A DNA stretch of 64,000 nt from JAAYCI01 sp964370045 (GTDB lineage Bacteria > Bacillota > Clostridia > Oscillospirales > Ruminococcaceae): NCBI GenBank assembly GCA_964370045.1, contig CAYJGZ010000007.1, forward strand, positions 1 to 64,000, in the 5' to 3' direction. Within the stretch, counting starts at the first letter, position 1; the number at the start of each line of letters is the position of its first letter. This document shows, piece after piece, positions 8,202-17,721 of the stretch. Below the pieces are notes generated by a model, which saw nothing but the letters and a program-made list of their open reading frames with translations, searched no databases and had not been told where the DNA came from. The position numbers and the translations under genes are program-made.

Positions 8202-10220
8202 CTATCTCCCGAACAAACTCGTCAAAAGATTATTCGGTGGCACCGCTTTGCTCTTTTTTTCTTTTTTGGGCGGCTTTGCGCTTTTATTTTCGGTCGTCTT
8301 TTTTTCGGCCACCTTTTTGGTAGTGCGGCGAGGGGTTACGCTGAATATCAGCGTGGAGAGAGGGGGAATTGTCACGCTTATGTGATTGTCAAAGTCGTGC
8401 ATTTTGCCCGCCTTGCTACGCACGGTGCCGTTTGAAAGGCCACTGCCGCCGTATTTTAGGGCATCACTGCTCAAAATTTCCTTGTACTGCCCTGCCACAG
8501 GAACGCCAAAGCGGTAATCCTCTCGCAGTACCGGCGCAAAGTTGCAACAAATCACCAGCATGTTGCCGCTCGCATCCTTGCGCATAAACACGATGACATT
8601 TTGCGCCGAGTCGTCCGCAACAATCCACGAAAAGCCCTCCCACGAGTAATCCCGCTCCCACAGGATGGGGCTTTCAAGATAAAGGTGGTTTAGGTCCTTG
8701 TTCCACTGCTGCAGCGTGCGGTGGCTGTCGTAGTCGAGTAGGCCCCAGCTTAGCTCGTACGCCTCGCTCCACTCGTCAAACTGGCCAAACTCCTGCCCCA
8801 TGAACAATAGCTTTTTGCCCGGGTGGGTCATCATGTAGCCCGAAAAAACACGCATGTGGGCAAACTTTTGCTCGTAATCGCCCGGCATCTTGCCGATGAG
8901 GCTGCACTTGCCGTGCACTACCTCGTCGTGGCTTATGGGCAGTATGAAATTTTCTGAAAATGCGTAAAAAAAGCTGAAAGTCACCTTGTTGTGGTTGCCC
9001 GAGCGAAAGTACGGGTCGGTGCTGATATAGGAGAGCATGTCGTTCATCCAGCCCATGTTCCACTTGAAGTTAAAGCCCAGCCCGCCGTCCGTCACGGGCG
9101 CAGAGACGAGCGGCCAGGAGGTGCTCTCCTCCGCAATCATCAAAACGCCGGGAAAGCGCTTGAAAGCGGCGGTGTTTACCCTGCGCAAAAAGTCCATCGC
9201 TTCAAGGTTACCGTTGCCGCCGTGTATGTTTTGCTCCCACTCGTTGCCCTCTCGGTTGTAGTCGAGGTACAGCATACTTGCAACAGCATCAAAGCGCAGG
9301 CCGTCCACGTGATACATGCTAAGCCAAAACAGCGCCGAGGAAATTAAAAAGCACTGCACCTCCGTCCTGCCAAAGTCGAACACCATAGTGCCCCACTCAC
9401 GGTGCTCCGCCCTGCGTGGGTTTGGGTCCTCATAGCAGGGCGTGCCGTCAAAGCGGTACAGCCCGAACTCATCCTTTGGAAAGTGGGCAGGAACCCAGTC
9501 CACAATAACGCCGATGCCGGCCTTGTGGCAGCTGTCTACAAAGTACATAAAGTCTTGCGGTGTGCCGTAGCGAGAGGTGGGCGCAAAGTATCCCGTAACC
9601 TGATATCCCCAGCTGCCATCAAAGGGATACTCTGTGATGGGCATAAGCTCCACGTGAGTGTAGCCCATCTCCTTTAGGTAGGGGATGAGCGCATCTGCAA
9701 GGTCTTTATAGCTGTATGGGTTGCCGTCCTCGTGCACGCGCCAGCTGCCTGCGTGTATCTCGTAAATGTTCATGGGGCGGTTTATGGGGCTTGTGCGGTG
9801 CTTTGCGCGCTCCCACGCATCATCCCCCCACTCGTAGCCCGAAATATCCACAAGCTTGCTGCAGTTGCCCGGGCGAGTCTCTGCGTGAAATGCGTAGGGG
9901 TCCGCCTTAAACACCATTTCATCGCTCTGCGTGGTGATGCAGTATTTGTACATGGTAAATTCGGCAAGCCCTGCAATAAAGCACTGCCACACGCCTGTTT
10001 TCGAGACATTTTGCATGGGATGTACGCCGGGAGTCCAGCTGTTGAACTCGCCCACCACGCTGACAGCACGTGCGTTTGGCGCCCACACACGAAACCATGC
10101 GCCCTTTTGCCCGCCCACCTCGCACAGTCGGCCGCCCAAAAACTTCCAACACTCGTAGTTTGTACCCTTTTTGAAGCTGTAAATCTCGGTGTCCGCTTTC
10201 AGGTTAGACAACTTTTGCAT
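8202..10220 (-). CDS. glgB: 1,4-alpha-glucan branching enzyme, GH13
   Basis: About 672 residues. It cuts alpha-1,4 chains and re-attaches them as alpha-1,6 branches. An N-terminal CBM48 (WFRVWAPNARAVSVVGEFNSW) is followed by the GH13 barrel: DWVPAHFPKD, the nucleophile in GLRFDAVASMLYLD (about residue 309), the acid/base in IAEEST (about 365) and SHDEVVHGK (about 433). A C-terminal beta domain follows. The last 45 residues (RRTTKKVAEKKTTENKSA...) are an unusual Lys/Pro-rich tail. The ATG at 10220 is preferred because GGAGG lies 6 bases before it, whereas the ATG at 10226 abuts the SD. First gene of the glg operon; 82-base gap to glgC. Confidence 0.95.
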   Translation of the reverse strand: MQKLSNLKADTEIYSFKKGTNYECWKFLGGRLCEVGGQKGAWFRVWAPNARAVSVVGEFNSWTPGVHPMQNVSKTGVWQCFIAGLAEFTMYKYCITTQSDEMVFKADPYAFHAETRPGNCSKLVDISGYEWGDDAWERAKHRTSPINRPMNIYEIHAGSWRVHEDGNPYSYKDLADALIPYLKEMGYTHVELMPITEYPFDGSWGYQVTGYFAPTSRYGTPQDFMYFVDSCHKAGIGVIVDWVPAHFPKDEFGLYRFDGTPCYEDPNPRRAEHREWGTMVFDFGRTEVQCFLISSALFWLSMYHVDGLRFDAVASMLYLDYNREGNEWEQNIHGGNGNLEAMDFLRRVNTAAFKRFPGVLMIAEESTSWPLVSAPVTDGGLGFNFKWNMGWMNDMLSYISTDPYFRSGNHNKVTFSFFYAFSENFILPISHDEVVHGKCSLIGKMPGDYEQKFAHMRVFSGYMMTHPGKKLLFMGQEFGQFDEWSEAYELSWGLLDYDSHRTLQQWNKDLNHLYLESPILWERDYSWEGFSWIVADDSAQNVIVFMRKDASGNMLVICCNFAPVLREDYRFGVPVAGQYKEILSSDALKYGGSGLSNGTVRSKAGKMHDFDNHISVTIPPLSTLIFSVTPRRTTKKVAEKKTTENKSAKPPKKEKKSKAVPPNNLLTSLFGR

Positions 10221-10226
10221 CCTCAT

Positions 10227-10468
10227 CCTCCGGCTGTTAATAGAGTGCTATCTCGTACTGCCGAGCAAGTATTGACAAAGTGCATTTTTGAGGATATTTT
10301 AGGCAAATAACCATCCCAAAATATCGGCGATGAACCGCATTGCGGCATTTTGTGCATACCCTTATTATTCTACAGACTTATGCAAAAAAAAGCAACAAAA
10401 AGCGAAAAAATCACACAATGTGCATAATGACATCATATAGCAGAGTGCACAAACAGAAAGCACACAAT
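10227..10468. other. Intergenic region upstream of glgB
   Basis: AT-rich sequence between the paraslipin terminator and glgB. It must hold the glg promoter, but I see no convincing -35/-10 pair and no recognisable riboswitch. Confidence 0.4.
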
Positions 10469-10504
10469 AAAAAAGCGCCAAAGGCACATACCATGGCGCT
10501 TTTT
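10469..10504 (-). terminator. Terminator of the nfeD-paraslipin operon
   Basis: An 11-bp stem (AAAAAGCGCCA / TGGCGCTTTTT) lies 25 bases after the leftward paraslipin gene and ends in a T-run on the minus strand. Confidence 0.85.
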
Positions 10505-10528
10505 GCATAGATATTATGCTATATTGGC

Positions 10529-11422
10529 TTAGCTCTTGGAGGAAAGCTCCTTCACGCTGGTGATAAGCCCTGCAAGATTTTGTATTTCACTTGGGATAAT
10601 AATTTTTGTGGCGTTGCCGTCCGCTACCACCTGCAATGCCTCAAGGCTCTTGAGCGTGAGCACCTTTTCGGTGGGGTTTGACTCGTTCAAAAGGCGAATG
10701 GCCGCCGCCTGCGCATTTTGCACGGTGAGAATAGCCTGCGCCTCGCCGTCTGCCTCACGAATGCGCTGTTCACGCACAGCGTCCGCACGCAGGATGGCGC
10801 TTTCCTTTTCGCCCTCCGCCACCAAAATAGCACTGCGCTTTTCGCCCTCCGCACGCAGGATGGCCTCGCGGCGCTGACGCTCCGCCTTCATCTGCTTTTC
10901 CATCGCATCCTGAATCTCGGCAGGCGGCAGAATGTTTTTCAGCTCCACACGGTTCACCTTGATGCCCCACTTGTCGGTGGCCTCGTCCAGCGTGGTGGTG
11001 ATTTTGGTGTTTATCACGTCACGGCTGGTGAGCGTGTGGTCCAGCTCCAGCTCGCCGATGATGTTGCGCAGGGTGGTGGCGGTGAGGTTCTCAATGGCGG
11101 AGATGGGACGCTCCACGCCGTATGTGTACAGCTTTGCGTCGGTTACCTGAAAAAACACCACCGTATCAATCTGCATTGTTACGTTGTCACGTGTAATTAC
11201 GGGCTGTGGTGTAAAGTCCACCACCTGCTCTTTAAGCGAAACTTTTTTGGAGATGCGCTCGATAAAAGGAAGCTTCATGTGTAGCCCTGCCTCCCACGAG
11301 GCGTGGTACACGCCCATGCGCTCCACCACATAGCAGGCCGCCTGCGGCACCACCTTAATGCTTGAAATAATCACGAGCAAAATTATAAATGCCGCCGAGC
11401 CCAAAACAATCCACGTTATCAT
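10529..11422 (-). CDS. SPFH/Band-7 paraslipin (stomatin-like, QmcA type)
   Basis: 297 residues from the ATG at 11422, which has a strong GAGGAGG SD 8 bases upstream; a GTG at 11470 would add 16 residues. One N-terminal membrane helix (ITWIVLGSAAFIILLVIISSI) is followed by the SPFH domain (VVPQAACYVVERMGVYHASWEAGLHMKLPFIERI...SLKEQVVDFTPQPVITRDNV) and a long Ala/Glu/Arg coiled coil (about residues 180-255, EAILRAEGEKRSAILVAEGEKESAILRADAVREQ). The family forms large oligomers that organise membrane microdomains. Its neighbour is an NfeD protein in the same operon, the classical partner of SPFH proteins. Confidence 0.93.
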   Translation of the reverse strand: MITWIVLGSAAFIILLVIISSIKVVPQAACYVVERMGVYHASWEAGLHMKLPFIERISKKVSLKEQVVDFTPQPVITRDNVTMQIDTVVFFQVTDAKLYTYGVERPISAIENLTATTLRNIIGELELDHTLTSRDVINTKITTTLDEATDKWGIKVNRVELKNILPPAEIQDAMEKQMKAERQRREAILRAEGEKRSAILVAEGEKESAILRADAVREQRIREADGEAQAILTVQNAQAAAIRLLNESNPTEKVLTLKSLEALQVVADGNATKIIIPSEIQNLAGLITSVKELSSKS

Positions 11423-11505
11423 GCTGAACTTCCTCCTCGATACTTTGTTTTTCTCACTGATTTTTTTCACGCTTGTCCTGCAGTATCTTTACCTCAAAAC
11501 CAATT

Positions 11506-11973
11506 CTACACGTCTGCTTGCTCGTTTTCGCCCCTGTCCAAAGGGCCGCTTGCGGGCACTACCAAAAGCGTCACGCCTTCAATACCCTGCACACGGCACC
11601 ACCTACCTATGGGTATTTCGGCATCACTGCGCGCGCTCCACACCTGGCCGTTTAGCTTTACCTTGCCGCTTTGCCCCGGGCAAATAAACGCCGTCACCTG
11701 CCCTACCTTGCCTATGTTTGCGTCCGCATTTGTGTGCACACGCTTTGGGTGCACAAGCTTTCGTGTGAGCGGGCGCAGTGCAAGCAAACATGCGGCGCTC
11801 ACTATAAAGAACGCAAGCACCTGCACAAAAACAGCCGCAGGCCAAAACGCCGCAATGAGCAAAGCCACAAGCGCACCCGCACAAAACCAAATGCTGACGA
11901 GTGCTGCGGTGACCGCCTCCAAAACCACAAACACAACCATGAGCGCAAGCCATACAATTTGCGTAGTTTCCAT
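11506..11973 (-). CDS. NfeD-like membrane protein
   Basis: 155 residues from the ATG at 11973, with AAGGAG 8 bases upstream. Two or three N-terminal membrane helices (IVWLALMVVFVVLEAVTAALVSIWFCAGALVALLIAAF, VFVQVLAFFIVSAACLLAL) precede a C-terminal OB-fold (about 80-145: ANIGKVGQVTAFICPGQSGKVKLNGQVWSARSDAEIPIG). It is the short NfeD form, without the ClpP-like protease domain. It is first in the operon with the paraslipin gene, and the two products probably act together in the membrane. Confidence 0.92.
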   Translation of the reverse strand: METTQIVWLALMVVFVVLEAVTAALVSIWFCAGALVALLIAAFWPAAVFVQVLAFFIVSAACLLALRPLTRKLVHPKRVHTNADANIGKVGQVTAFICPGQSGKVKLNGQVWSARSDAEIPIGRWCRVQGIEGVTLLVVPASGPLDRGENEQADV

Positions 11974-12044
11974 TACGGACACTCCTTTCAAGCAGTGCTA
12001 CGGCAGAAAACAGGGCAGTACAAGCAATATTTTCCGTACAATTA

Positions 12045-12073
12045 AGTATACCAAATACAAATCTAAATTGCAA
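12045..12073 (-). promoter_or_regulatory. Promoter of the nfeD-paraslipin operon
   Basis: On the minus strand TTGCAA (12073-12068), a 17-base spacer and TATACT (12050-12045), about 70 bases before the nfeD start. The 11974-12317 intergenic region is AT-rich and also holds the rightward promoter near 12260. Confidence 0.7.
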
Positions 12074-12256
12074 AATAAATATACAACGAATTTATGTCAA
12101 AAAATTGAAAAACTCTCTTTTGTAAAAAAAAATCAGGCACACAATGTTATAAATATATATCTCTCCGATAGGATAATGTTATGTATTTATCACTTAAAAC
12201 GGGCAAACAACACAGCGCAAGGGGGGGCGTTTAGTGTCGTAATATCTGCCACATTG

Positions 12257-12265
12257 TGGTATAAT
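12257..12265 (+). promoter_or_regulatory. Extended -10 promoter for the 12.3-kb membrane protein gene
   Basis: TGGTATAAT fits an extended -10 element (TGnTATAAT) 50 bases before the start codon. No clear -35 is visible at 17 bases, which is usual for extended -10 promoters. Confidence 0.5.
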
Positions 12266-12317
12266 TAAAACGTATATGGAAATATATTCGCGCACATTGG
12301 CTCTACACAATGTATGA

Positions 12318-14711
12318 GTGTGCGCTGAGAAAAACATAAAGTTTTTTCAAGAGAGGGGCGTTGCGTTTTTGGGAGCGGTGAGGACGCTTGCATCGGGGTT
12401 TTACACAGGATGCAGTCGGCTAAAAACAGCACTGGCCGCCGCCGTGGTGCTTATATACATAATGCTGGTAATTTACGGCGGTGGCAGGCTGTGGGAGATG
12501 GTGGTGTTTTGGGTGGCGGCGGTGATGTACATCGTCCTGCCCGGATTTTTGGCGGCAAAGCTACTGAACACAAAAAAGTTTTTGCCCGGCTTTAGTGCGC
12601 CGCTTGCCATTATTTTGGGCAGTGGATTTTTGGCGGTGCTCTACTGCTTTTGTATGTACTTGGGTTTGCTACCCATTTTGTACGTGTTGCCGCCTGTTTT
12701 GTCCTTTGTGTTTGTGGGCATGGCGTACAAGGATTTACTGCGCAGGCCGAGGAAAAGCTTTTTTAAGCTGCCCACGCTCACCCCACAGCAGTGGATGATG
12801 GTGATGCTTTTTTGCGCACTGCTGCTGGTGTACACCTTCGCACAGCCGGTGAAAAACGCACTGCCCATGCAGGTGGGCGACACGCTTTTGAACCACGACC
12901 TGCTTTGGAACGCAGGTAACGCAAACAGCTTTAAGCTCGCCTTTCCGCCCATAGATATACGCTACTTTGACGTGCGGCTTTCCTACCACTACTTCACCGA
13001 GATGATAGCAGGGGTGCTCAGCCTTGTCAGCGGCGCAGATGCCTACCGCATATTGGCGTTTTACTTACAGCCGCTCGTGCTTGGGGCGATGTTGCTCTGC
13101 CTTTGGCGGTTTGCAAAGGTGCTGTGGCCGAGCAGTGCCGTAAAACAGCTGCTTTTTCCCTATGCTATGTTTCTTTTCAGCTGTGCGAGCCTTTGGAAAA
13201 TACTGCCCGACGGCAGGAGCGTTTTTTGGAACCAAAACATTACGCACTTAGTCACCAACATAAACAGCCAAGCCAGCGCCGTCCTGGTGCTCAGCGTATT
13301 TTTAGGGCTGTTTGTCACGGCGGCAAGGGTGCGATACCGCATAGGCTTTGTGCATTTTGCGCTCACCACCTGCACGTTTGCGCTTTTGTGCGTGACAAAG
13401 GGGCCCATGGCGGCCATTGTGGCGGCGGCGCTGGTGGTCTGCTTTGTAGTGGGGCTGTTTTTGGGCAAAACGGGACTGCGTGGCGTACTGCTAAGTGTGG
13501 CGCTTTTGGCAACGTTTGCGGTGTTTTACTTCATGCTGTTCAGTAGCGGCGCAAACAGCAGCACCACCTTTAACCTAACCGAGACGCTAAACAGAGGCTA
13601 TTTCACCAACATTTTAGCACTGCTGGAAAGTAGCGGCGGCCTTGTTTGGGCTGTGGGCGTGGGGGTGCTTTATGTGGCGCAAACGGTGCTCATGATGCCT
13701 GCGCAAATTGTGCTGTTTTTGCGGGGCGTGTTTTACGACCTGCGCCATTTTAAGCATATCCCTGCTGAGCGCCTGCTGTTTTATGCGGCAGGTGTGGGCG
13801 GCACGCTCGCCTACCTTGTGGTGAACCATCCGCACCTAAGCCAAATGTATTTTTTGTATGTGGGCATTTATTTCATGACCATTTTGGCGGTGGACAACAT
13901 AGACTTTTTGTGTGCGAAAAAGGCTGTGGGGGGCGGTGTGCCCACAAGTGAATGTGTCGCCGGCGATAAAGGGGAGGGCGCTGGGCCGCAAAAGGCGAGC
14001 GCCGTGCAAAGCGAGGCTTTTGCGGCGGCCTTGGGCGAAGAAAATAGTTGTTCTACGGCGCAGTCGCCAAAAGAGGCTAACCTAAAATTACCACTCACAC
14101 AAAATTCACCTGCGGATGTTACAATTTCCAAAGAAGCCCCACGTGTGCCCTTTAAGCGCAGGTGGATGCGGCGTGTGTTTATCGCCGTTGTTGCGTGTTT
14201 TGCGGCGGTGGGCATGATAACGTCCGCATTTTTGTACATAAACCTCTTGGGAAGCGGCGCACGACGCCTTGCGACAAACCTCGGCATTTTGGAAAAGTAT
14301 CCCTACGACACAGTGATGACGGCGGACGAAGAGGCAGGCATGATATGGCTTGCACAAAACACACCGCCGGACATGATGTTCGCCACCAACCGCATACACA
14401 CGGGCGCAAACGCCGAAGGAATAAGCAACCTTTACTCGGGGCTTTCGGGGCGGCAGGGCTTTATGGAAGGCTTTCAGTACGCCGTGACAAACATGGGCGT
14501 ACCACAGCAGTCGGTAGACGAGCGCCGTATAGCGAACGACCTGCTGTTCAGCGAGGATAGCTTCCCCGAGCTTGTGATAATTTTGTGCAGGCAGTGGGGC
14601 ATAACGCACATTGTCTACTCCACCCAGTTCGACGGCGGTGAATCCCAGCTTTCCTCCCTCACAAAGGTGTTCGATTCGCCCACTCTGCGCATTTACGAAG
14701 TACCACAATAA
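12318..14711 (+). CDS. Large polytopic membrane protein, GT-C-like
   Basis: 797 residues from a GTG at 12318; a TTG or GTG some 17-21 codons downstream, behind GAGAGGGG, is an alternative start. About 12 hydrophobic segments cover residues 35-525. The first extracytoplasmic loop after helix 5 carries D-T-L-L-N-H-D-L-L-W-N and DIRYFDVRLSYHYFTEM, similar in layout to acidic-motif loops of GT-C glycosyltransferases. A low-complexity cytoplasmic insert (about 535-610) precedes a last helix and an extracytoplasmic C-terminal domain (NTPPDMMFATNRIH...GITHIVYSTQFDGG). A role in transferring sugars from lipid-linked donors to surface glycans is inference from topology. The next gene encodes a cell-wall amidase. 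Confidence 0.75.
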   Translation: MCAEKNIKFFQERGVAFLGAVRTLASGFYTGCSRLKTALAAAVVLIYIMLVIYGGGRLWEMVVFWVAAVMYIVLPGFLAAKLLNTKKFLPGFSAPLAIILGSGFLAVLYCFCMYLGLLPILYVLPPVLSFVFVGMAYKDLLRRPRKSFFKLPTLTPQQWMMVMLFCALLLVYTFAQPVKNALPMQVGDTLLNHDLLWNAGNANSFKLAFPPIDIRYFDVRLSYHYFTEMIAGVLSLVSGADAYRILAFYLQPLVLGAMLLCLWRFAKVLWPSSAVKQLLFPYAMFLFSCASLWKILPDGRSVFWNQNITHLVTNINSQASAVLVLSVFLGLFVTAARVRYRIGFVHFALTTCTFALLCVTKGPMAAIVAAALVVCFVVGLFLGKTGLRGVLLSVALLATFAVFYFMLFSSGANSSTTFNLTETLNRGYFTNILALLESSGGLVWAVGVGVLYVAQTVLMMPAQIVLFLRGVFYDLRHFKHIPAERLLFYAAGVGGTLAYLVVNHPHLSQMYFLYVGIYFMTILAVDNIDFLCAKKAVGGGVPTSECVAGDKGEGAGPQKASAVQSEAFAAALGEENSCSTAQSPKEANLKLPLTQNSPADVTISKEAPRVPFKRRWMRRVFIAVVACFAAVGMITSAFLYINLLGSGARRLATNLGILEKYPYDTVMTADEEAGMIWLAQNTPPDMMFATNRIHTGANAEGISNLYSGLSGRQGFMEGFQYAVTNMGVPQQSVDERRIANDLLFSEDSFPELVIILCRQWGITHIVYSTQFDGGESQLSSLTKVFDSPTLRIYEVPQ

Positions 14712-14734
14712 TGATGTAGGGCAAGCTCCCTGCC

Positions 14735-14825
14735 GCATTGTAGGGGCGACCCTTGCGGTTGTCCGAAACCCCCTGCGGTTGTTCGAGGGTTTCATCGTAG
14801 GGGCGACCCTTGCGGTCGCCCTCTG
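14735..14825 (+). repeat. Direct repeats of a GTAGGGGCGACCCTTGCGGT unit
   Basis: Two near-identical copies (starting near 14740 and 14797) separated by a partial copy (CCCCCTGCGGTTGTTCGAGGGTTTC) lie between the GT-C-like gene and the amidase gene. Short GC-rich repeats of this kind recur in many clostridial genomes; function unknown. Confidence 0.6.
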
Positions 14826-14853
14826 CCCCAGCCTATTATAAAAGGAGATAGCC

Positions 14854-17490
14854 ATGCACAAGTACAACCCACGCCCTCGCCCTGTGCGGCGCTCTCGCCC
14901 CGAAGAAACGGGGGCGATGTCCCTGCGCTTTAAGATACTGTTTGCGTGCGCCCTGCTTTTTGTGTTTGTGGCATCGCTCGCGGGCTCTTTTGTGCTGTCG
15001 GGGGGCTTTGGCGGCACGGTGCCGCTAAAAGAGGGCTACCAAAGCGCGAGCGAAAATGATGTCACAGCGCTTAGGGTGCAAACACCCTCTGCCGACAGCG
15101 ATGTGTCCACACTGCGAGGATATTTTGCGGGTGCGGTGGAGTTTGCACAGCAAAATGGCTTTAACACGCTTATTTTTGAGGCAAACGAGGGCAGCGCCGT
15201 GTGGTGGCGGGACGATATTTTCCCCGTGATGCCCGAAATATCACAGCAGGACGGCTTTTTTTACAAGGTAGACCCACTGCGCATACTGTGCGAGGAGATG
15301 GGAAATGCACCGCTGGAGCTTTGGGTTGATATAAGCCCGTTTGAAGCGGACACCACACAGCTTAGCGGTGGTGCTGTACAAAAGGCGCTTGAAAAAAGCG
15401 GCGGCGCACCCTCGGCGGAAAACACCGACTATACCTCCCTGCTTGTGCAAAGCCTTGTGGGTGTTGCGGCGAACTATTCCGTCTCGGGCATCCTGCTTTC
15501 GGGCTTTTCAGCAGGTGATGCGCCGCCGAGCGACAGCTACACCACTGCGCTTGAGACCACCCTGAAAGCACTTGAGCTGGGGCTTTCGCAGGGTGGCAGG
15601 GGTGTTTCGCTTGCGCTGTCCTTTGATGCGGCCGCAAACAGCCTTCCCATGCAGCTTTTGCAAGAGCTCACCTCGCAAAAAACCGTGCAGTATCTGCTTC
15701 CCCAAACCTCCGACGCACAGCTTTTGAAAAGCTACAGCTTTGAGGGCACAGGGCTTATTGCCACACAGCCACAGCAGTACGATTTTGGGCTGTTTCTGTT
15801 TGATGTGCACAAAATCAAGGGTGAAGTGCAAAGCTATTCGGGAACAGTAGTCGCAAGCTATCCGCAGGATGTAGCCAATGCGGCAGAGATAGGCATACTG
15901 CGCAGTACGTTTGCGGACGTAGACGCACCGCTTCCGGGCGGCTTCACACTGCCAAGTCAGCTTGCGGTTACATGGCCACAGCAGGGCGAGGTCATCACCG
16001 AGGCCACCTCCGACACGGGCGAGGTGTTTGTGATGGGGGTGAGCGACGGCGCACAGCCGCTTTATTTGGACGGCGAAGAGGTGCAAAATCGCTCCGCAGG
16101 TGGGCTGTTTGGGGTGGCTGTCAGCCTTGAAGCAGGTGAAAACACCTACACGTTTACACAGGGTGACGATAGCTTTGTTTTAACGCTCACACGCCAATAT
16201 GCAGGGGATGAGCTACCCGAAGAAGAGCCTGATGAGGGCGAGGATGCACCCGATGAGGGCGAGGATGCACCCGATGAGGGCGAGGACGCACCCGATGAGG
16301 GCGAGGATGAGCCGAGCGAGCCGACCGAAAGCACACCGCAGGCAGAGCCGGGGCAGGCGGTACAGGTCACTTCCCCCATTGCGAGCGTTCTCATAGACCC
16401 ACACAACGACTTTGCCCCAAGCCTTAACGAAACACTGCAAAACGGCGCAAGCTTTGTTGTGCAGGACAGCGTGCAGACCAGCCGCTGGAGCTCTACGCTT
16501 GGGCGCAACGAGACGGTGTGGGCGTACCAAATGAAGAGCGGCGAGTATGTACTAAGCACCAACTGTACCTTTGTGGACAGTGCAAACGCTGAGTTTTCAG
16601 CGCTTAACGCACAGGCGGAGGAGGGCGGCGAGCGGCTTTTGTTTGAGGGTGTCGGCACACCTGCCGCATATGTAAGCTACGAGGACGAAAGCGGCCTGCT
16701 CACGCTGACATTTTACGATACAGTGTTCACCCTGCCCGAGGGCTTTACGAGCGAGCTTGTCTCGCAGGCGAGTGTTACCACCGAGGATGATGCTACAATT
16801 CTTACACTTCAGACACAGGACCTATGGGGCTATCTCTTGGAGTATAAGGACGGCACTACCTCGCTGTACCTCAAAAAGCCGCCCACGATAGGACAAGACC
16901 CCACACTGCCCTTAGAGGGCGTTAGCATCATGCTGGACGCAGGCCACGGCGCAGAGGACAGGGGAGCGCTGGGTGTTATGGGAATAACCGGCCCCAACGA
17001 AAAAGACGTAAACCTTGTGCTGACGCAGGTAATCTCCTACCGCCTGCAACAGCTGGGTGCTACTGTCTTGATGACACGGCAGGGGGATACATTCCCCACC
17101 TTGCAGGAGCGCCTGCTTGCGCAGTTTGAGCAAAAGCCGGACTTCTTTCTTTCGGTGCACCACAACTCCATTGCGCTAAACGCAGACAGAAACGACGTGG
17201 CGGGCATTGAGGCCTACTATTATCATCCATACAACGTACCTTCGTCGCAAAACTTTGCACAAAATCTTTTGGACACGCTCGCCGTAGCCACAGGGCGCAC
17301 CGCACGCTGGGAGGGTAGTGCCGCATGGAGCGCATTTTATGTCACACGCAGTACGGTGTGCCCCTCGGTGCTTTTTGAATACGGCTTTATGGCAAACCCC
17401 ACAGAGCTGGAGAGCCTCCTCAGTGAGGAGGGCATTTACACTGCGGCGCTCGCCACCGTGGACGCTATTTTGCAAAGTATGCCCTCGTAG
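14854..17490 (+). CDS. Membrane-anchored N-acetylmuramoyl-L-alanine amidase (Amidase_3)
   Basis: 878 residues. A short basic N-terminus and one membrane helix (FKILFACALLFVFVASLAGSFVL) are followed by a TIM-barrel-like region resembling GHL10-type putative glycoside hydrolases (about 60-320), an Ig-like segment (about 365-440), an acidic linker with four PDEGEDA repeats, a beta-rich region and the C-terminal Amidase_3 domain (about 688-875). Zinc-site residues are visible: His in LDAGHGAEDRGA, Glu in GPNEKDV, His in FLSVHHNS, and the catalytic Glu in LFEYGFMANPTE. It should cut the MurNAc-L-Ala bond of peptidoglycan outside the cell. The ATG has AAAGGAG 8 bases upstream. Confidence 0.9.
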   Translation: MHKYNPRPRPVRRSRPEETGAMSLRFKILFACALLFVFVASLAGSFVLSGGFGGTVPLKEGYQSASENDVTALRVQTPSADSDVSTLRGYFAGAVEFAQQNGFNTLIFEANEGSAVWWRDDIFPVMPEISQQDGFFYKVDPLRILCEEMGNAPLELWVDISPFEADTTQLSGGAVQKALEKSGGAPSAENTDYTSLLVQSLVGVAANYSVSGILLSGFSAGDAPPSDSYTTALETTLKALELGLSQGGRGVSLALSFDAAANSLPMQLLQELTSQKTVQYLLPQTSDAQLLKSYSFEGTGLIATQPQQYDFGLFLFDVHKIKGEVQSYSGTVVASYPQDVANAAEIGILRSTFADVDAPLPGGFTLPSQLAVTWPQQGEVITEATSDTGEVFVMGVSDGAQPLYLDGEEVQNRSAGGLFGVAVSLEAGENTYTFTQGDDSFVLTLTRQYAGDELPEEEPDEGEDAPDEGEDAPDEGEDAPDEGEDEPSEPTESTPQAEPGQAVQVTSPIASVLIDPHNDFAPSLNETLQNGASFVVQDSVQTSRWSSTLGRNETVWAYQMKSGEYVLSTNCTFVDSANAEFSALNAQAEEGGERLLFEGVGTPAAYVSYEDESGLLTLTFYDTVFTLPEGFTSELVSQASVTTEDDATILTLQTQDLWGYLLEYKDGTTSLYLKKPPTIGQDPTLPLEGVSIMLDAGHGAEDRGALGVMGITGPNEKDVNLVLTQVISYRLQQLGATVLMTRQGDTFPTLQERLLAQFEQKPDFFLSVHHNSIALNADRNDVAGIEAYYYHPYNVPSSQNFAQNLLDTLAVATGRTARWEGSAAWSAFYVTRSTVCPSVLFEYGFMANPTELESLLSEEGIYTAALATVDAILQSMPS
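16228..16311 (+). repeat. Four tandem 21-bp repeats in the amidase linker
   Basis: Four units of CCTGATGAGGGCGAGGATGC(A), nearly identical at DNA level, encode PDEGEDA/PDEGEDE. The near-identity suggests recent slippage and likely length variation between strains. Confidence 0.9.
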
Positions 17491-17641
17491 GGTGTAGGAA
17501 ATGTTGCGATGTGTGCAAAACCTCAAACTTAAATTTTATGTCGGAGATACGCTTTTTACTTGTTTATAGTACATGCGGGGTGCTATATTTGTACTACTCG
17601 ATACGAACAATGGCGAGATACTTTCCAAATGGCTATATGAT

Positions 17642-17680
17642 AAAAACCCCGACTTCCGCTATGCGAAATTCGGGGTTTTT
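17642..17680 (+). terminator. Intrinsic terminator downstream of the amidase gene
   Basis: An 11-bp stem (AAAAACCCCGA / TCGGGGTTTTT) ends in five T residues. It is 150 bases after the amidase stop and 40 bases before the next gene. Confidence 0.8.
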
Positions 17681-17721
17681 GAAAGCTTGAAAAAAACTTG
17701 TGAGTGAGAGGGTTCTGAAAA

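Noticed and set aside
14106..15017. A 303-residue minus-strand open frame across the end of the GT-C-like gene and the start of the amidase gene
   Set aside because: It lies antisense to two convincing genes and includes the GTAGGGGCGACC repeats; no SD and no family motif.
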